Below, piece by piece: positions 18,913 through 27,862 of a stretch of 35,271 bases of DNA. The stretch is from contig CABZVB010000018.1 in NCBI GenBank assembly GCA_902529115.1, positions 1 to 35,271 of the forward strand, read 5' to 3'. The translations under genes and the position numbers were made by a program. Below the pieces are notes generated by a model that had not been told where the DNA came from, did no database searches, and was given only the letters and a program-made list of their open reading frames with translations. The number at the start of each line of letters is the position of its first letter. Position 1 is the stretch's first letter. This DNA is from an uncultured Balneola sp. GTDB taxonomy: Bacteria > Bacteroidota > Rhodothermia > Balneolales > Balneolaceae.

Positions 18913-20202
18913 ATGTCTTCACGTAAAGAATTTCTAAGCAAAATAGGTAGCGGAGCTGCAGCTTTGACGCTAGGTACTTTTTTTAATCCACAAAACACAA
19001 AACATATCTTGGACGAGCTTAGTAAGTTCGACGGTTCTCCCACAAAGTTGGCGACCAATGAATCCTTTTGGTACCGCGTTCAACAAGCTTTCACCGTGGA
19101 TCGAAGTTTAATTAATTTGAATAATGGAGGCGTTAGTCCATCTCCCGGTTTTGTCCAAGAGGCTATGAAAAAGCATCTGGATTTCTCCAATCAAGCTCCT
19201 GTGTATAATATGTGGCGAATTTTAGAACCCCGACGTGAGGGGGTTCGACAGCAGCTAGCCCGTATGTTGGGCGTAGATTCCGAAGAAATAGCCCTTACCA
19301 GAAATACCTCAGAAAGTTTGCAAATATGCCAATTAGGTATGGATCTACAACCAGGTGACGAGGTACTGACAACAACGCATGATTACCCACGAATGATTAA
19401 CACCTTCAAACAAAGAGAGCGCAGAGAAGGGATTGTACTCAAACAATTTGACCTTCCGGTACCTGCTGAGGATGAAAATGAAATTGTCGATCTCTTTGAA
19501 CGCAACATTGGCCCAAAAACCAAAATGATACTTATGTGCCACATTGTAAATCTTACCGGGCAAATACTTCCGGTTAAGAAAGTTGTCGCTATGGCGCGAA
19601 AAAAAGGAATTCCTGTTTTGGTTGATGGAGCTCATGCCTTTGCTCACTTTCAATTCACTCACGATGACCTAGATTGCGATTATTACACCACCAGTTTGCA
19701 TAAATGGCTTTTTGCCCCTCATGGTACGGGGCTATTATATGTAAAAAAAGATAAAATAGGCGATTTATGGCCCCTAATGGCAGCACATGAAAACCAGGAT
19801 GATGACATTCGAAAATTCGAAGAAATAGGAACACATCCTGCTGCAAATTACCTCGCCATTGGAGAAGCAGTCACCTTTCATGAAGGTATAGGTAGTGAGA
19901 GGAAAGAAGCCCGACTAAAATATTTAAATGATTTATGGATCGACGAACTAATAAATGAACCAAAAGTCACCTTACATACGTCACGCAATCCATCATTTGC
20001 CTGTGGAATAGCAACGGTTGAGGTGAAAGGAAAGGACCCATCGGAGTTAAGTAGTTCTCTTTGGAAAAAACATAACATAATAGTCACACCCATAAAACAT
20101 CATCAATTCAACGGTATACGTGTTACCCCCAACGTGTACACTACCGCCGAAGAAATTGCAAGATTTACCGACGCTATGAAGCAGGAGATTTTTGATGCAT
20201 AA
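18913..20202 (+). CDS. Exported class V PLP-dependent aminotransferase (isopenicillin N epimerase-like)
   Basis: A 429-residue fold-type I PLP enzyme. An in-frame TTG lies at 18907, but the ATG at 18913 gives the leader 'MSSRKEFLSKIGSGAAALTL', a Tat-like S-R-K-x-F-L signal (R-K instead of R-R) with a Gly/Ala-rich hydrophobic stretch. The PLP lysine is K264 in 'TSLHKWLFAPHGTGLLYV'. 'LVDGAHAFAH' supplies the cofactor Asp and His, and 'TRNTSESLQICQLG' the phosphate-binding loop. This matches the cysteine desulfurase/isopenicillin-N-epimerase branch. Tat export would fit an enzyme that must fold around PLP in the cytoplasm. It overlaps the next gene, a RidA-family lipoprotein, by eight bases, so the two products are made together. 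The exact reaction (transamination, beta-elimination or epimerisation) cannot be read from sequence. Confidence 0.88.
   Translation: MSSRKEFLSKIGSGAAALTLGTFFNPQNTKHILDELSKFDGSPTKLATNESFWYRVQQAFTVDRSLINLNNGGVSPSPGFVQEAMKKHLDFSNQAPVYNMWRILEPRREGVRQQLARMLGVDSEEIALTRNTSESLQICQLGMDLQPGDEVLTTTHDYPRMINTFKQRERREGIVLKQFDLPVPAEDENEIVDLFERNIGPKTKMILMCHIVNLTGQILPVKKVVAMARKKGIPVLVDGAHAFAHFQFTHDDLDCDYYTTSLHKWLFAPHGTGLLYVKKDKIGDLWPLMAAHENQDDDIRKFEEIGTHPAANYLAIGEAVTFHEGIGSERKEARLKYLNDLWIDELINEPKVTLHTSRNPSFACGIATVEVKGKDPSELSSSLWKKHNIIVTPIKHHQFNGIRVTPNVYTTAEEIARFTDAMKQEIFDA
20183..20187 (+). promoter_or_regulatory. Shine-Dalgarno AGGAG for the RidA-like gene inside the upstream CDS
   Basis: AGGAG lies seven bases before the ATG at 20195, within the last codons of the class V aminotransferase. 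This spacing favours ATG 20195 over the in-frame TTG at 20192. The ATG overlaps the upstream stop codon region by eight bases, the arrangement expected for translational coupling. Good Shine-Dalgarno sequences are rare in this window, so it stands out. Confidence 0.65.
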
Positions 20203-20656
20203 TTTAATTTTTTTATCTCTGGTACTATTTTTTATGACAGCCTGCTCACTTGGCGCGCCCCAATCCAATTCAAATACGGAAAAAACGATTATTGTTACCG
20301 ATCAAGCGCCTGCTGCTGTTGGAGTCTATTCACAAGGAGTGCGAGTGGATAATACCATTTATATATCTGGGCAATTAGGCCTGGATCCACAAACAGGTGA
20401 AATGGCCGGTGATGATCTAGAATCACAGGTCCGTCAAGCAATAGAGAATATCGAAGCAATTTTATCCGCTGAAGAGTATGGATTAGGGGATGTGGTTAGT
20501 GTGGATGTTTTTTTGGACGATTTAGACAATTACTCGGAATTCAACAGCATATATATCGATTATTTCACCCAAGATTTCCCAGCCAGAATGGTACTGGAAG
20601 CAGCTCGAATCCCACTCGATGCCAAGATTGAGATTAAAGTTATTGCCGCAAAATAA
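20195..20656 (+). CDS. RidA/YjgF-family enamine deaminase as an exported lipoprotein
   Basis: A 153-residue protein with a lipoprotein signal (FMTAC, Cys17) in front of a complete ~120-residue Rid domain. The invariant carboxylate-binding Arg of active RidA (Arg105 in the usual numbering) is R131 in 'PARMVLEAARIP', and 'YSQGVRVDNTIYISGQLGLD' and 'AKIEIKVIA' are also diagnostic. RidA proteins hydrolyse reactive 2-aminoacrylate and other enamine/imine intermediates released by PLP enzymes to 2-ketoacids and ammonia. Most are cytoplasmic; here the signal places it in the periplasm. Translation is coupled to the exported class V PLP enzyme, so deaminating that enzyme's product is the obvious inferred role. 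Confidence 0.93.
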   Translation: MHNLIFLSLVLFFMTACSLGAPQSNSNTEKTIIVTDQAPAAVGVYSQGVRVDNTIYISGQLGLDPQTGEMAGDDLESQVRQAIENIEAILSAEEYGLGDVVSVDVFLDDLDNYSEFNSIYIDYFTQDFPARMVLEAARIPLDAKIEIKVIAAK

Positions 20657-20713
20657 ACCTGATTTTTACAAATTACCCACTGGTTAATCCATTTACCATT
20701 TAATTTTACTACC

Positions 20714-21238
20714 ATGCTCTACAAAGCATCCCTACCTCTTCTATTTCTTCTCACTTTCATTTACACTTCATCAGTGTTTGCGCAAACACAAATAGCGGAG
20801 CAAAATCAAGAACCTACCATCATACTGTTTCGCCATGCCGAAAAATTGGATTCCAGTCGTGACCCTAATCTATCACCAATAGGTTTCGAACGATCCAATA
20901 CCCTATTCCATATGCTAAAAGACCTAGAAATAACGGCAATTTATTCCACTTCATATAAGCGTACCATGCAAACCGTCCAACCCTTAGCGGACTCATTGGA
21001 ATTACCAGTGAACCCCTATGATGCACGAGATTTATCAGGATTTGCGGAAATGTTAAAAGAAACAACAGGGGTGATACTGGTTTCTGGACACAGTAATACT
21101 ACCCCTACTCTAACAAGCTTGATTCTCGGCTATGAAGTAGCAAAGATTAACGAAGATGAATATGACAACTTATTTATTATCACTAGTGCTTCTACCAACC
21201 CGGTACTGACAAAGCTACGATACCCAACATTTTACTGA
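20714..21238 (+). CDS. Exported histidine phosphatase family protein (RHAEK type)
   Basis: A 174-residue protein with Sec signal ending at 'SVFA-Q'. The catalytic motif is R40-H41-A-E-K ('FRHAEK') in place of the classic RHG. R83 in 'STSYKRTMQTV' and the second histidine H126 in 'VSGHSNTTP' complete the phosphate pocket of the phosphoglycerate mutase-like (branch 1/SixA-like) fold. It probably removes phosphate from an unknown extracytoplasmic substrate. It follows the RidA gene by 57 bases on the same strand and may be in the same transcript. Its stop is 41 bases from the convergent S9 peptidase stop. The conserved core is complete, though short compared with phosphoglycerate mutase. Confidence 0.88.
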   Translation: MLYKASLPLLFLLTFIYTSSVFAQTQIAEQNQEPTIILFRHAEKLDSSRDPNLSPIGFERSNTLFHMLKDLEITAIYSTSYKRTMQTVQPLADSLELPVNPYDARDLSGFAEMLKETTGVILVSGHSNTTPTLTSLILGYEVAKINEDEYDNLFIITSASTNPVLTKLRYPTFY

Positions 21239-21279
21239 TCCTCATGCTAGAGATTCAATTATAGCAGGGTTAACGTCTC

Positions 21280-24039
21280 CTACCTTCCTTGATATTCTTC
21301 ACCGCTAATGATCCATTCAGGTTCGCCCTCACCTTTTAGATAATGGTCGAAGTATTCTTTCATGCGTATAGCATAATCCAGTTTATTTTCGAAACGCTGA
21401 AGATGATGTGGCTCGCCGTGATATTGCAAGAAAATCACATCTTTGTTGTAGCGCCGCATAGCAATATACATTTCAATGCTCTGATACCAAGGCACCGCCC
21501 CGTCATCGTCCCCATGTTGAATAAGCATGGGGGTAGTTATTTTATCAGCATAAAATACTGGTGAATTTTCGAGATAGACTAATGGTGCTTCCATTAGAGT
21601 CTTTCCAATTCGCGACTGCGTTTTCTCATACTGAAAACTACGTGCCATCCCAGAAGCCCAACGAATTCCGCCATAAGCACTGGTCATATTGCTTACCGGT
21701 GCACCAGATACAGCCGCATCAAAAATATCGGTTTGAGTAACGATAAAAGCCGTCTGATAACCACTCCAAGAATGCCCGTGAAGCCCCAATTTATCTGAAT
21801 CAGCAATACCCAACTCCACTAACTTTTGAATTCCAGGTACCACACTCTTGGTGGCTGCAAAACCTGGGCGACCTATCTCAAAACGTATATCGGGCAAGAA
21901 AACCACATAATCATCACTCACATACTGTGCAAATACGGGGCGATGATTGGTCTTGGGTTCATTAAAATCATGTAACCTATTCGTGAAAAAGCGGTAGTAG
22001 TAGGTCATGATTGGGTAGCGCTTATTCGGATCGTAATTATCGGGCTTAATCACCACGCCTTGTATAAAAGTGCCATCCGTACTTAACCAGTCTACCAATT
22101 CGGCCGACCCCCAATTCCAACGTTCTTTCAAATCCATATGAAGCTGTGTGTGCTGCTGTACATTTTCAAAGGACGCATCCTTTGCCACCCAGAGATTGGG
22201 GAACTCATCATAGGCCTCGCGCTTGTACAAAATAGCATCCGAGTCAGAAGCCTTAGCTACAAAGGTAAATTTTTTGTCTTCCTCGAGCAGTGGAGTAACC
22301 TTGGTATCTTCCAAATAAGTAGAATAAAAACCAAAATTCTTACGTAAATCATGATATGATGAAAGGAGTAACTCACCATTGTTACCAACTGGATTACCAG
22401 ACCGATCGGCATCTATCACCCTGAAAATTCGGTTTTCAGCGCGGCCCTGCCCTCCTGTAATATTTATTGGCTGACCGTTACGGGTTGCAAAACTCCAAAC
22501 ATCGAATTTATCGTATATCAACACCTGTTCATCCCCTTTTGTCCACCCCACAACCCCATAACCGGGTACATCTGATGGATAGTCATGATCTTCGTTGTAA
22601 AATGGCACATCTAAAGCCTCCGTAAGATTCTTCGTTTTTTTCGTTGCCACCGTATGTAAGTGCCAGTGCTTGTCTGCATACCAAACCAACTGCTGACCCG
22701 ACGGGGAGAGTGCCGGCCACGAACCATAGCGGGTGAGCAAGCTTCTTCGATCTCCCGAATTCACATCAACCAGATACCAATCACTATAACTTCCATCCCA
22801 GGTAATCTCCCGCTGATAGGGTTGATTGCTATAGCCCAGCAGTCGCTTAGAATTATGGGCAATGCGTACTTCAGGCATGGTCTTATCAGCTAGCTGTACC
22901 CACTTAGTCTTGCGACCGAGATGCACCACTGACGTGTATAAATGATTTTTTCTGCGATTCCAGGTTACAATTTCTTGAGTCTTAATGAGTGGATCTTCTC
23001 CATGCCAAATATCCAAGCCTCTACCAGAGATTATCGCATCGATATCGTAAATCTGCTCATTGGTTTCAGGATCTTCAACTGACTCCGCCGCCATATCGGG
23101 CATTTCCAAATCCACCATAGCCCGATCACGAAGTCCAAAAAACAAACGATTACCATCGTGAGTAAACACCAGCTGATTTTGAGATCGAAGTGCATACTCT
23201 TGTTCTACCTCATCCGGAGCTACCAAAGTATTCACCGAATTACTTTTCGAATCCCACAATTTTAAATAAGCATCTGAGCGTAGATATTCTTGATTGTAGC
23301 TCGCAGCAGTGTATGCTAAATAAGATGTTTTTGGAGCCCAAGTTAGATTGGCAAACAGGCCAGACTGGGTTCGCTCTAACTCCCATTGTTCTTGAGCATC
23401 CAAATTCACTATAAACAAACCATTCTCAGTATCTGAGGTATCTACAACCGCAAAAGCAACAAAAGAGGACAGCGAATCGAAGGCAAATTCACTCACAAAC
23501 TCGAAGGACATCTCCTCTTGAGTAGCCATATTTCGGAGATGTAGAGCCGTTCCCAGGCGCTTGTTCTTTGACTTTAACTCTTCTACCTCTGGGGAAGTTA
23601 ACCTCTGATATGCCAACCACTGTCCGTTGTTCGAAAATTGAAAACGAGCCACACTATCGATGCGTTCTACCGATCCATCTTCAGTTGACAAAATCGCCAT
23701 ACCATTCTTTGGAGCATTTCTTTGATCGTTGAGCCGTTGAGTTAGTGAGGCTTGGATCCTTGCCGCAACCCATGCTTCGTCGGTAGACATAGCTGGAGAT
23801 GAAGCCATCATCACCTCATATTTTAATGTCCCTGAGACTGATTGCACCACTACACGAGCATCTCCTCTATCTGGTGCAACGGTATAAATAAGCCAGTTTC
23901 CCTGGTCAGAAATGGAGGACTGTGTAATGTCCTCAAACTTCATGACATCTTCAAAAGTGAGTTTATCTTGAGCAAAAGCCAAAAAGGATGAACCTATAGT
24001 AAATATCAAAAAAACGATGGTTGCACTAGAACATTTCAT
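21280..24039 (-). CDS. Exported S9 family prolyl oligopeptidase-like peptidase
   Basis: A 919-residue serine peptidase with Sec signal ending at 'FLAFA-Q'. An N-terminal beta-propeller (about residues 30-620) is followed by an alpha/beta-hydrolase domain. The nucleophile is S757 in 'LHGHSWSGYQ', where the fifth GxSxG position is Ser rather than Gly. The catalytic Asp is D846 in 'HGDDDGAVPW' and the His is H878 in 'YHGEPHHL'. Enzymes of this type cleave short peptides, often dipeptidyl or acyl-aminoacyl units; the length resembles the large S9 group of Bacteroidota. It is transcribed away from the M24 peptidase across a 249-base gap containing a short palindrome. Cleavage specificity cannot be assigned. 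Confidence 0.92.
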   Translation of the reverse strand: MKCSSATIVFLIFTIGSSFLAFAQDKLTFEDVMKFEDITQSSISDQGNWLIYTVAPDRGDARVVVQSVSGTLKYEVMMASSPAMSTDEAWVAARIQASLTQRLNDQRNAPKNGMAILSTEDGSVERIDSVARFQFSNNGQWLAYQRLTSPEVEELKSKNKRLGTALHLRNMATQEEMSFEFVSEFAFDSLSSFVAFAVVDTSDTENGLFIVNLDAQEQWELERTQSGLFANLTWAPKTSYLAYTAASYNQEYLRSDAYLKLWDSKSNSVNTLVAPDEVEQEYALRSQNQLVFTHDGNRLFFGLRDRAMVDLEMPDMAAESVEDPETNEQIYDIDAIISGRGLDIWHGEDPLIKTQEIVTWNRRKNHLYTSVVHLGRKTKWVQLADKTMPEVRIAHNSKRLLGYSNQPYQREITWDGSYSDWYLVDVNSGDRRSLLTRYGSWPALSPSGQQLVWYADKHWHLHTVATKKTKNLTEALDVPFYNEDHDYPSDVPGYGVVGWTKGDEQVLIYDKFDVWSFATRNGQPINITGGQGRAENRIFRVIDADRSGNPVGNNGELLLSSYHDLRKNFGFYSTYLEDTKVTPLLEEDKKFTFVAKASDSDAILYKREAYDEFPNLWVAKDASFENVQQHTQLHMDLKERWNWGSAELVDWLSTDGTFIQGVVIKPDNYDPNKRYPIMTYYYRFFTNRLHDFNEPKTNHRPVFAQYVSDDYVVFLPDIRFEIGRPGFAATKSVVPGIQKLVELGIADSDKLGLHGHSWSGYQTAFIVTQTDIFDAAVSGAPVSNMTSAYGGIRWASGMARSFQYEKTQSRIGKTLMEAPLVYLENSPVFYADKITTPMLIQHGDDDGAVPWYQSIEMYIAMRRYNKDVIFLQYHGEPHHLQRFENKLDYAIRMKEYFDHYLKGEGEPEWIISGEEYQGR

Positions 24040-24183
24040 AATTACGGGCTATAGAGTTATTTGATTTCATGATATGATTACTTAAAAGAAAACCATATCG
24101 ATGATTAATAAAAAGACTTTTACTAGCTTTTAACAAATTACCTGACTTGCAAAAAAAGTCGAATTACCGTAATTAGTATTACT

Positions 24184-24194
24184 CGGTTAAACCG
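24184..24194. promoter_or_regulatory. Short palindrome in the S9/M24 divergent intergenic region
   Basis: CGGTT-A-AACCG is a perfect 11-base inverted repeat with one central base, in the 249-base region between two divergently transcribed peptidase genes. A second imperfect pairing (ACCGTAAT with ATTACTCGGT) overlaps its left side. A regulator site or small hairpin is possible; no known operator is recognised. Confidence 0.2.
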
Positions 24195-24288
24195 CGTTGC
24201 ACAGGTTCATTGCATTGTAAAGGTTTGCTAGATCTACCAATTGCATTTGAATTTGGTACTCATAAATAATGCTCAAATAAGTTGTTTT

Positions 24289-25611
24289 ATGCGCTTCACC
24301 TATCTATTTCTCATCATACCCATTTTGGCTTGTTTGCCTCAAAATCAAGAATCATTCAACAAAGAGACTACCACAATTGATTGGGGTGAAAATCCATGGC
24401 CTGAAATACGTAAAGAACGAATTAAACAACTACTTCCAGCAGCTATGGAAACAACTGGCTTGGATGCATGGTTGGTTATTTGCCGTGAAAATGATAATGA
24501 CCCCATGGCTGATCACATCGGCGGTGAAAACGCGGGAGGTACTGCTGTCTTTTTGTTTTACTCAGCTTCAGAGGACTTCCATTCCATCGTCTTTTCGCCT
24601 GTAGGTGAAGCTACAGCCTTAGACGAGCTTGATATACATGAACGAGTCATTCCTGTTGAACGTGGGGCTTCAGCCATTGAAGATGCTGCAAAATTTATTG
24701 GAAATTTATCACTCGGTAGAATTGCAATAAATACCTCCAGCCAAAATAAACTTGCAGATGGTTTATCACACTCTCAGTATCAGGCTTTGACTGCGGCCTT
24801 GGATCCGGAGAGCCGAGCGGCATTGGTATCCTCTGAAGACCTTATTTACGAATGGCTAAGCATAAAACTACCCCAAGAAATTGAGATTATGCGTAAAGCA
24901 GCTGAGCTAACAGCAGCTTGGCAAATAGAGGCGTATGCGACCATAGTACCTGGAGAAACTACAGATGCTGAAGTGGCCGCTTTTTTAGACGCCAAGATGG
25001 AGGCCTATGGTGTAGGGGAGGCATGGAGTCCTTCACAAAATCCGAATGTAAACTCTGGACCGGATCGTGGCCATTCACATGCCACCGATAAAGTAATAAT
25101 GCCTGGAGATGTCATCCAAACCGATTTTGGAATTAAACTCTATGACCGATGGGTCAGTGATATTCAACGTTTTGCCTATGTGCTTGGTCCAGATCAAAAC
25201 CAAGCTCCAGATCATATTCAACGCTATTGGGAGTCAGCTAGAGATGGTGGTTTTGCTGCATTTCAGGCGATGAAGCCTGGTGTACGTGGCGAGGACGTAG
25301 ATGCTGCCCAACGAGCTCTAATGAAACAAAACGAAAGTGAATATGTCATGTGGAGTACTGGACATCCAGTAGGGTATGTAGCTCATGACGCTGGGCCTAA
25401 CCTTGGAGGTTCTCATATTCCTGGTCAACGGCCCGCTGCCCAACTTCGCCTAAAAGCAGGAATGGTGTTTGCATTTGACGGCTTTCATGCTTGGACACTT
25501 GAGCAAGGTGGAACAAAAACCATTAGTGTGGAAGAAATGGCTGTAATTACACAGAATGGTGCAGAATATTTAATTCCACCTCAAGAAGAACTTATACTTA
25601 TTGGAAGATAG
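24289..25611 (+). CDS. M24 family peptidase lipoprotein (Xaa-Pro aminopeptidase-like)
   Basis: A 440-residue protein. The ATG at 24289 is chosen over an in-frame TTG at 24241 because it gives a clean lipoprotein signal (MRFTYLFLIIPILAC, Cys15). A creatinase-like N-terminal domain (to about residue 185) precedes the pita-bread M24 domain. Presumed metal ligands are D279 and D291 ('TDFGIKLYDRWVSD', one residue longer than usual), H359 ('TGHPVGYVAHD') and E415 ('SVEEMAVIT'). The normal Glu of 'T-x-E-P-G' is D397 in 'FAFDGFHAW'. The fold is clear, but activity as a true prolidase or aminopeptidase P is uncertain because of that change. It is 15 bases upstream of the GNAT gene, probably one transcript. 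Confidence 0.88.
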   Translation: MRFTYLFLIIPILACLPQNQESFNKETTTIDWGENPWPEIRKERIKQLLPAAMETTGLDAWLVICRENDNDPMADHIGGENAGGTAVFLFYSASEDFHSIVFSPVGEATALDELDIHERVIPVERGASAIEDAAKFIGNLSLGRIAINTSSQNKLADGLSHSQYQALTAALDPESRAALVSSEDLIYEWLSIKLPQEIEIMRKAAELTAAWQIEAYATIVPGETTDAEVAAFLDAKMEAYGVGEAWSPSQNPNVNSGPDRGHSHATDKVIMPGDVIQTDFGIKLYDRWVSDIQRFAYVLGPDQNQAPDHIQRYWESARDGGFAAFQAMKPGVRGEDVDAAQRALMKQNESEYVMWSTGHPVGYVAHDAGPNLGGSHIPGQRPAAQLRLKAGMVFAFDGFHAWTLEQGGTKTISVEEMAVITQNGAEYLIPPQEELILIGR

Positions 25612-25626
25612 AACTTGTTTGTTACT

Positions 25627-26115
25627 ATGATACGCCCTGTACAACTCAAAGATGCCTCTGCGCTTGCGGATCTTTACAACTACTATGTCATAAACACAAC
25701 AATTACTTTTGAAGAAACTCCCATCAACAAGGAAGAAATGGGGAATCGTATCCAGAATCATTCACCTGAACATCATTGGATGGTTGTTGATCTAGATAAC
25801 AAAATAATTGGATTTGCATTTGCTAATTCTTGGAAAAACAGATCAGCCTACCGGTTTACAAAAGAAATTAGTGTTTATATAGCCCCCGATCATCAACGTA
25901 ATGGGTGGGGAAAACAACTTTATACAAAGTTACTAATGATCCTACAAAAAGAAGGTATTCATACAGTACTAGCTGGAATTACTATTCCTAATGAATCTAG
26001 CATTAGGTTTCATGAATCGATGGGGTTCGAAAAAGTGGCCCATTTCAAAGAAACTGGATTTAAATTAAAAAAATGGCTAGATGTAGGCTATTGGGAGAAA
26101 AAATTAGACAATTAA
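25627..26115 (+). CDS. GNAT N-acetyltransferase, phosphinothricin acetyltransferase-like
   Basis: A 162-residue cytoplasmic acetyltransferase. The ATG at 25627 (MIRPVQLKDA) is the normal family start; the frame also has a TTG four codons earlier. Family features are 'DLYNYYVINTTITFEE' (conserved in Pat/MddA/YncA-type enzymes, N-terminal acceptor region), 'SVYIAPDHQRNGWGKQL' (the Q/R-x-x-G-x-G acetyl-CoA loop) and 'NESSIRFHESMGFEKVAHFKE'. Relatives acetylate the alpha-amine of phosphinothricin, methionine sulfoximine/sulfone or related amino acids. Here it would modify an amino-acid-like amine using acetyl-CoA. It follows the M24 peptidase by 15 bases. Confidence 0.9.
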   Translation: MIRPVQLKDASALADLYNYYVINTTITFEETPINKEEMGNRIQNHSPEHHWMVVDLDNKIIGFAFANSWKNRSAYRFTKEISVYIAPDHQRNGWGKQLYTKLLMILQKEGIHTVLAGITIPNESSIRFHESMGFEKVAHFKETGFKLKKWLDVGYWEKKLDN

Positions 26116-26243
26116 TCTAATAGTTTTTGTTATTAAAGTGATTATAAAATCAACAAAAGCTCAAATATGTAAATCCTCGATAAAGACTATGTTAAGGATG
26201 AGTGTAATTACAATTTCAGTCTAAAGATATAATTACAAATTAT

Positions 26244-27578
26244 ATGACTTCAATCATTACAAATATAGTTTCATTTAAGTTAATTTTAGTGCTTAATTTA
26301 TTTCTTTTTACACCCTCCTCCATAATTGCACAAGGGTATACGAACAGAGCTGAAACTCTCGATTCTTTTTATCAAATCCAACTTCGTTATGGCATGATAG
26401 GAGGCATTTTAAGTTTTTCATGCAAAGACCAAGAACCAGAATTTTTAACAGTTGGTTTTTCAGATTTAAAAACTAAAAGTACCATCACACCTGATACACC
26501 TTTCCGTATTGCTAGTATTTCTAAACTGATTACCGCGTTGGGTGTGCTAAAACTGGTAGAGAGTAATATGTTAGATTTAGACACTCCAATCAATCACTAT
26601 CTTGACTTTACAATTGAAAATCCAAACTTTCCAGATATCCCCATTACAACTAGGCATCTACTTAGTCATCAAAGCTCTCTTCGCGATGGTACTGCTTATA
26701 ACAAATTTCTAAGACTTAGTTACACTTCCGAAGTAACCCCAGCCCTCTACGAGTTAATGCAATCTACTGGGGAATACTATTCCGAGGAACTCTTTGGGGA
26801 ACAAGCTCCTGGTAATTGGTTTCAGTACTCAAATCTAGGATTTGGAATACTAGGAACTCTAATTGAGCAGGTTTCTAGTGAAGCTTTTGACATATACATT
26901 AAGCGAGAGATATTTGACCCCATTGGCTTAAAAGCCGGCTTTAGTAGCTATACTCGATCCTATGAAGAACTTCCCGCTACCCTTTACCGAAAGTCCGATA
27001 ACCAATGGACGGCACAAGCTGACCAGCGATCTAGTCAAGAAGAGCAGCAAGCGGGACAGCAAGAAGACTCGAGATACCCACAAAACCGACGAGATGTACT
27101 CATTGGGATTAATGCAATTCCATACGGACCCCAGGGAGGACTACGTATCTCCGCGCGAGATCTCATGACTCTATTAGGATATATGCAGAGTGCCCTAAGC
27201 CATCAAAATACACCTGAGGGTTGGTTAAAAGCCGAAACTATTGCACAAATGACGGAGATCCAATGGCACGCCGATACCCAACTAGGTGATGCATACGGCG
27301 GACTTTTCCGAGCTTGGGGACTAGGAATACATATACTAACTGGTGAGCCTACGTTGGATGTAATGCTAGAAAAATCTGCTGCGATGTTTGGGCATTCCGG
27401 ACTGGCCTATGGGCTAGTAAGTTCTGCTTATTTCGATCCAGAACGTGGAGTTAGGCTTAGTTTTATTACTAATGGAATTGGGATGAACTTTTCTGTAGAC
27501 GAACGGTCCGCATTTTATTCGGTAGAGAAGGATATGTTTGAACTAGCAGAAGATATTTTAAAAAAGATCGGATGTTAA
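26244..27578 (+). CDS. Exported serine hydrolase, beta-lactamase class C fold
   Basis: A 444-residue protein with Sec signal ending at 'SSIIA-Q'. Active-site motifs are complete: S91-I-S-K94 (FRIASISKLITA), Y195-S-N197 (WFQYSNLGFG) and H-S-G in 'FGHSGLAYG'. An extra Gln/Glu/Ser-rich hydrophilic insert at about residues 260-283 (QRSSQEEQQAGQQE) is not part of the usual fold and is probably a surface loop. Possible activities are D-aminopeptidase, esterase or cell-wall D,D-peptidase. It is a different subtype from the hydrolase at 16111-17202. The 128 bases upstream contain two copies of TAATTACAA but no convincing promoter. Confidence 0.9.
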   Translation: MTSIITNIVSFKLILVLNLFLFTPSSIIAQGYTNRAETLDSFYQIQLRYGMIGGILSFSCKDQEPEFLTVGFSDLKTKSTITPDTPFRIASISKLITALGVLKLVESNMLDLDTPINHYLDFTIENPNFPDIPITTRHLLSHQSSLRDGTAYNKFLRLSYTSEVTPALYELMQSTGEYYSEELFGEQAPGNWFQYSNLGFGILGTLIEQVSSEAFDIYIKREIFDPIGLKAGFSSYTRSYEELPATLYRKSDNQWTAQADQRSSQEEQQAGQQEDSRYPQNRRDVLIGINAIPYGPQGGLRISARDLMTLLGYMQSALSHQNTPEGWLKAETIAQMTEIQWHADTQLGDAYGGLFRAWGLGIHILTGEPTLDVMLEKSAAMFGHSGLAYGLVSSAYFDPERGVRLSFITNGIGMNFSVDERSAFYSVEKDMFELAEDILKKIGC

Positions 27579-27862
27579 ATAAAAAAGGTAATTAGCAAAC
27601 TACCTAATAGTCTTTTCTAGACCCTAATAAGGACTAAAAAGGTTGTGCAGAGATTAGATAATCGTAATATAAAATCCTCTCATTTTCAACTGAAAGGCAT
27701 TATTCGATCCACTTTTTGCACAATTTCCCTGTTAATAAATGGTGAGCCTATATCTCTACAATTAGGCAATAATTTAGTATATTTAAGTACTATTCATTTT
27801 ACTCATTAGACAGGTTCGGTAATTTTTATTGAGTTGTTTGTCATGTGATTAATCCACTTCTA

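Noticed and set aside
19345-19662. 105-codon minus-strand ORF opposite the class V aminotransferase
   Set aside because: The sense frame carries all PLP-enzyme motifs here; the antisense translation has none.
22660-22893. Plus-strand ORF within the S9 peptidase gene
   Set aside because: It is a reverse-frame shadow of a gene whose protein matches its family over the whole length.
26205-26240. Two TAATTACAA copies before the serine hydrolase as an operator
   Set aside because: Only two short AT-rich copies without defined spacing; expected by chance in this composition.
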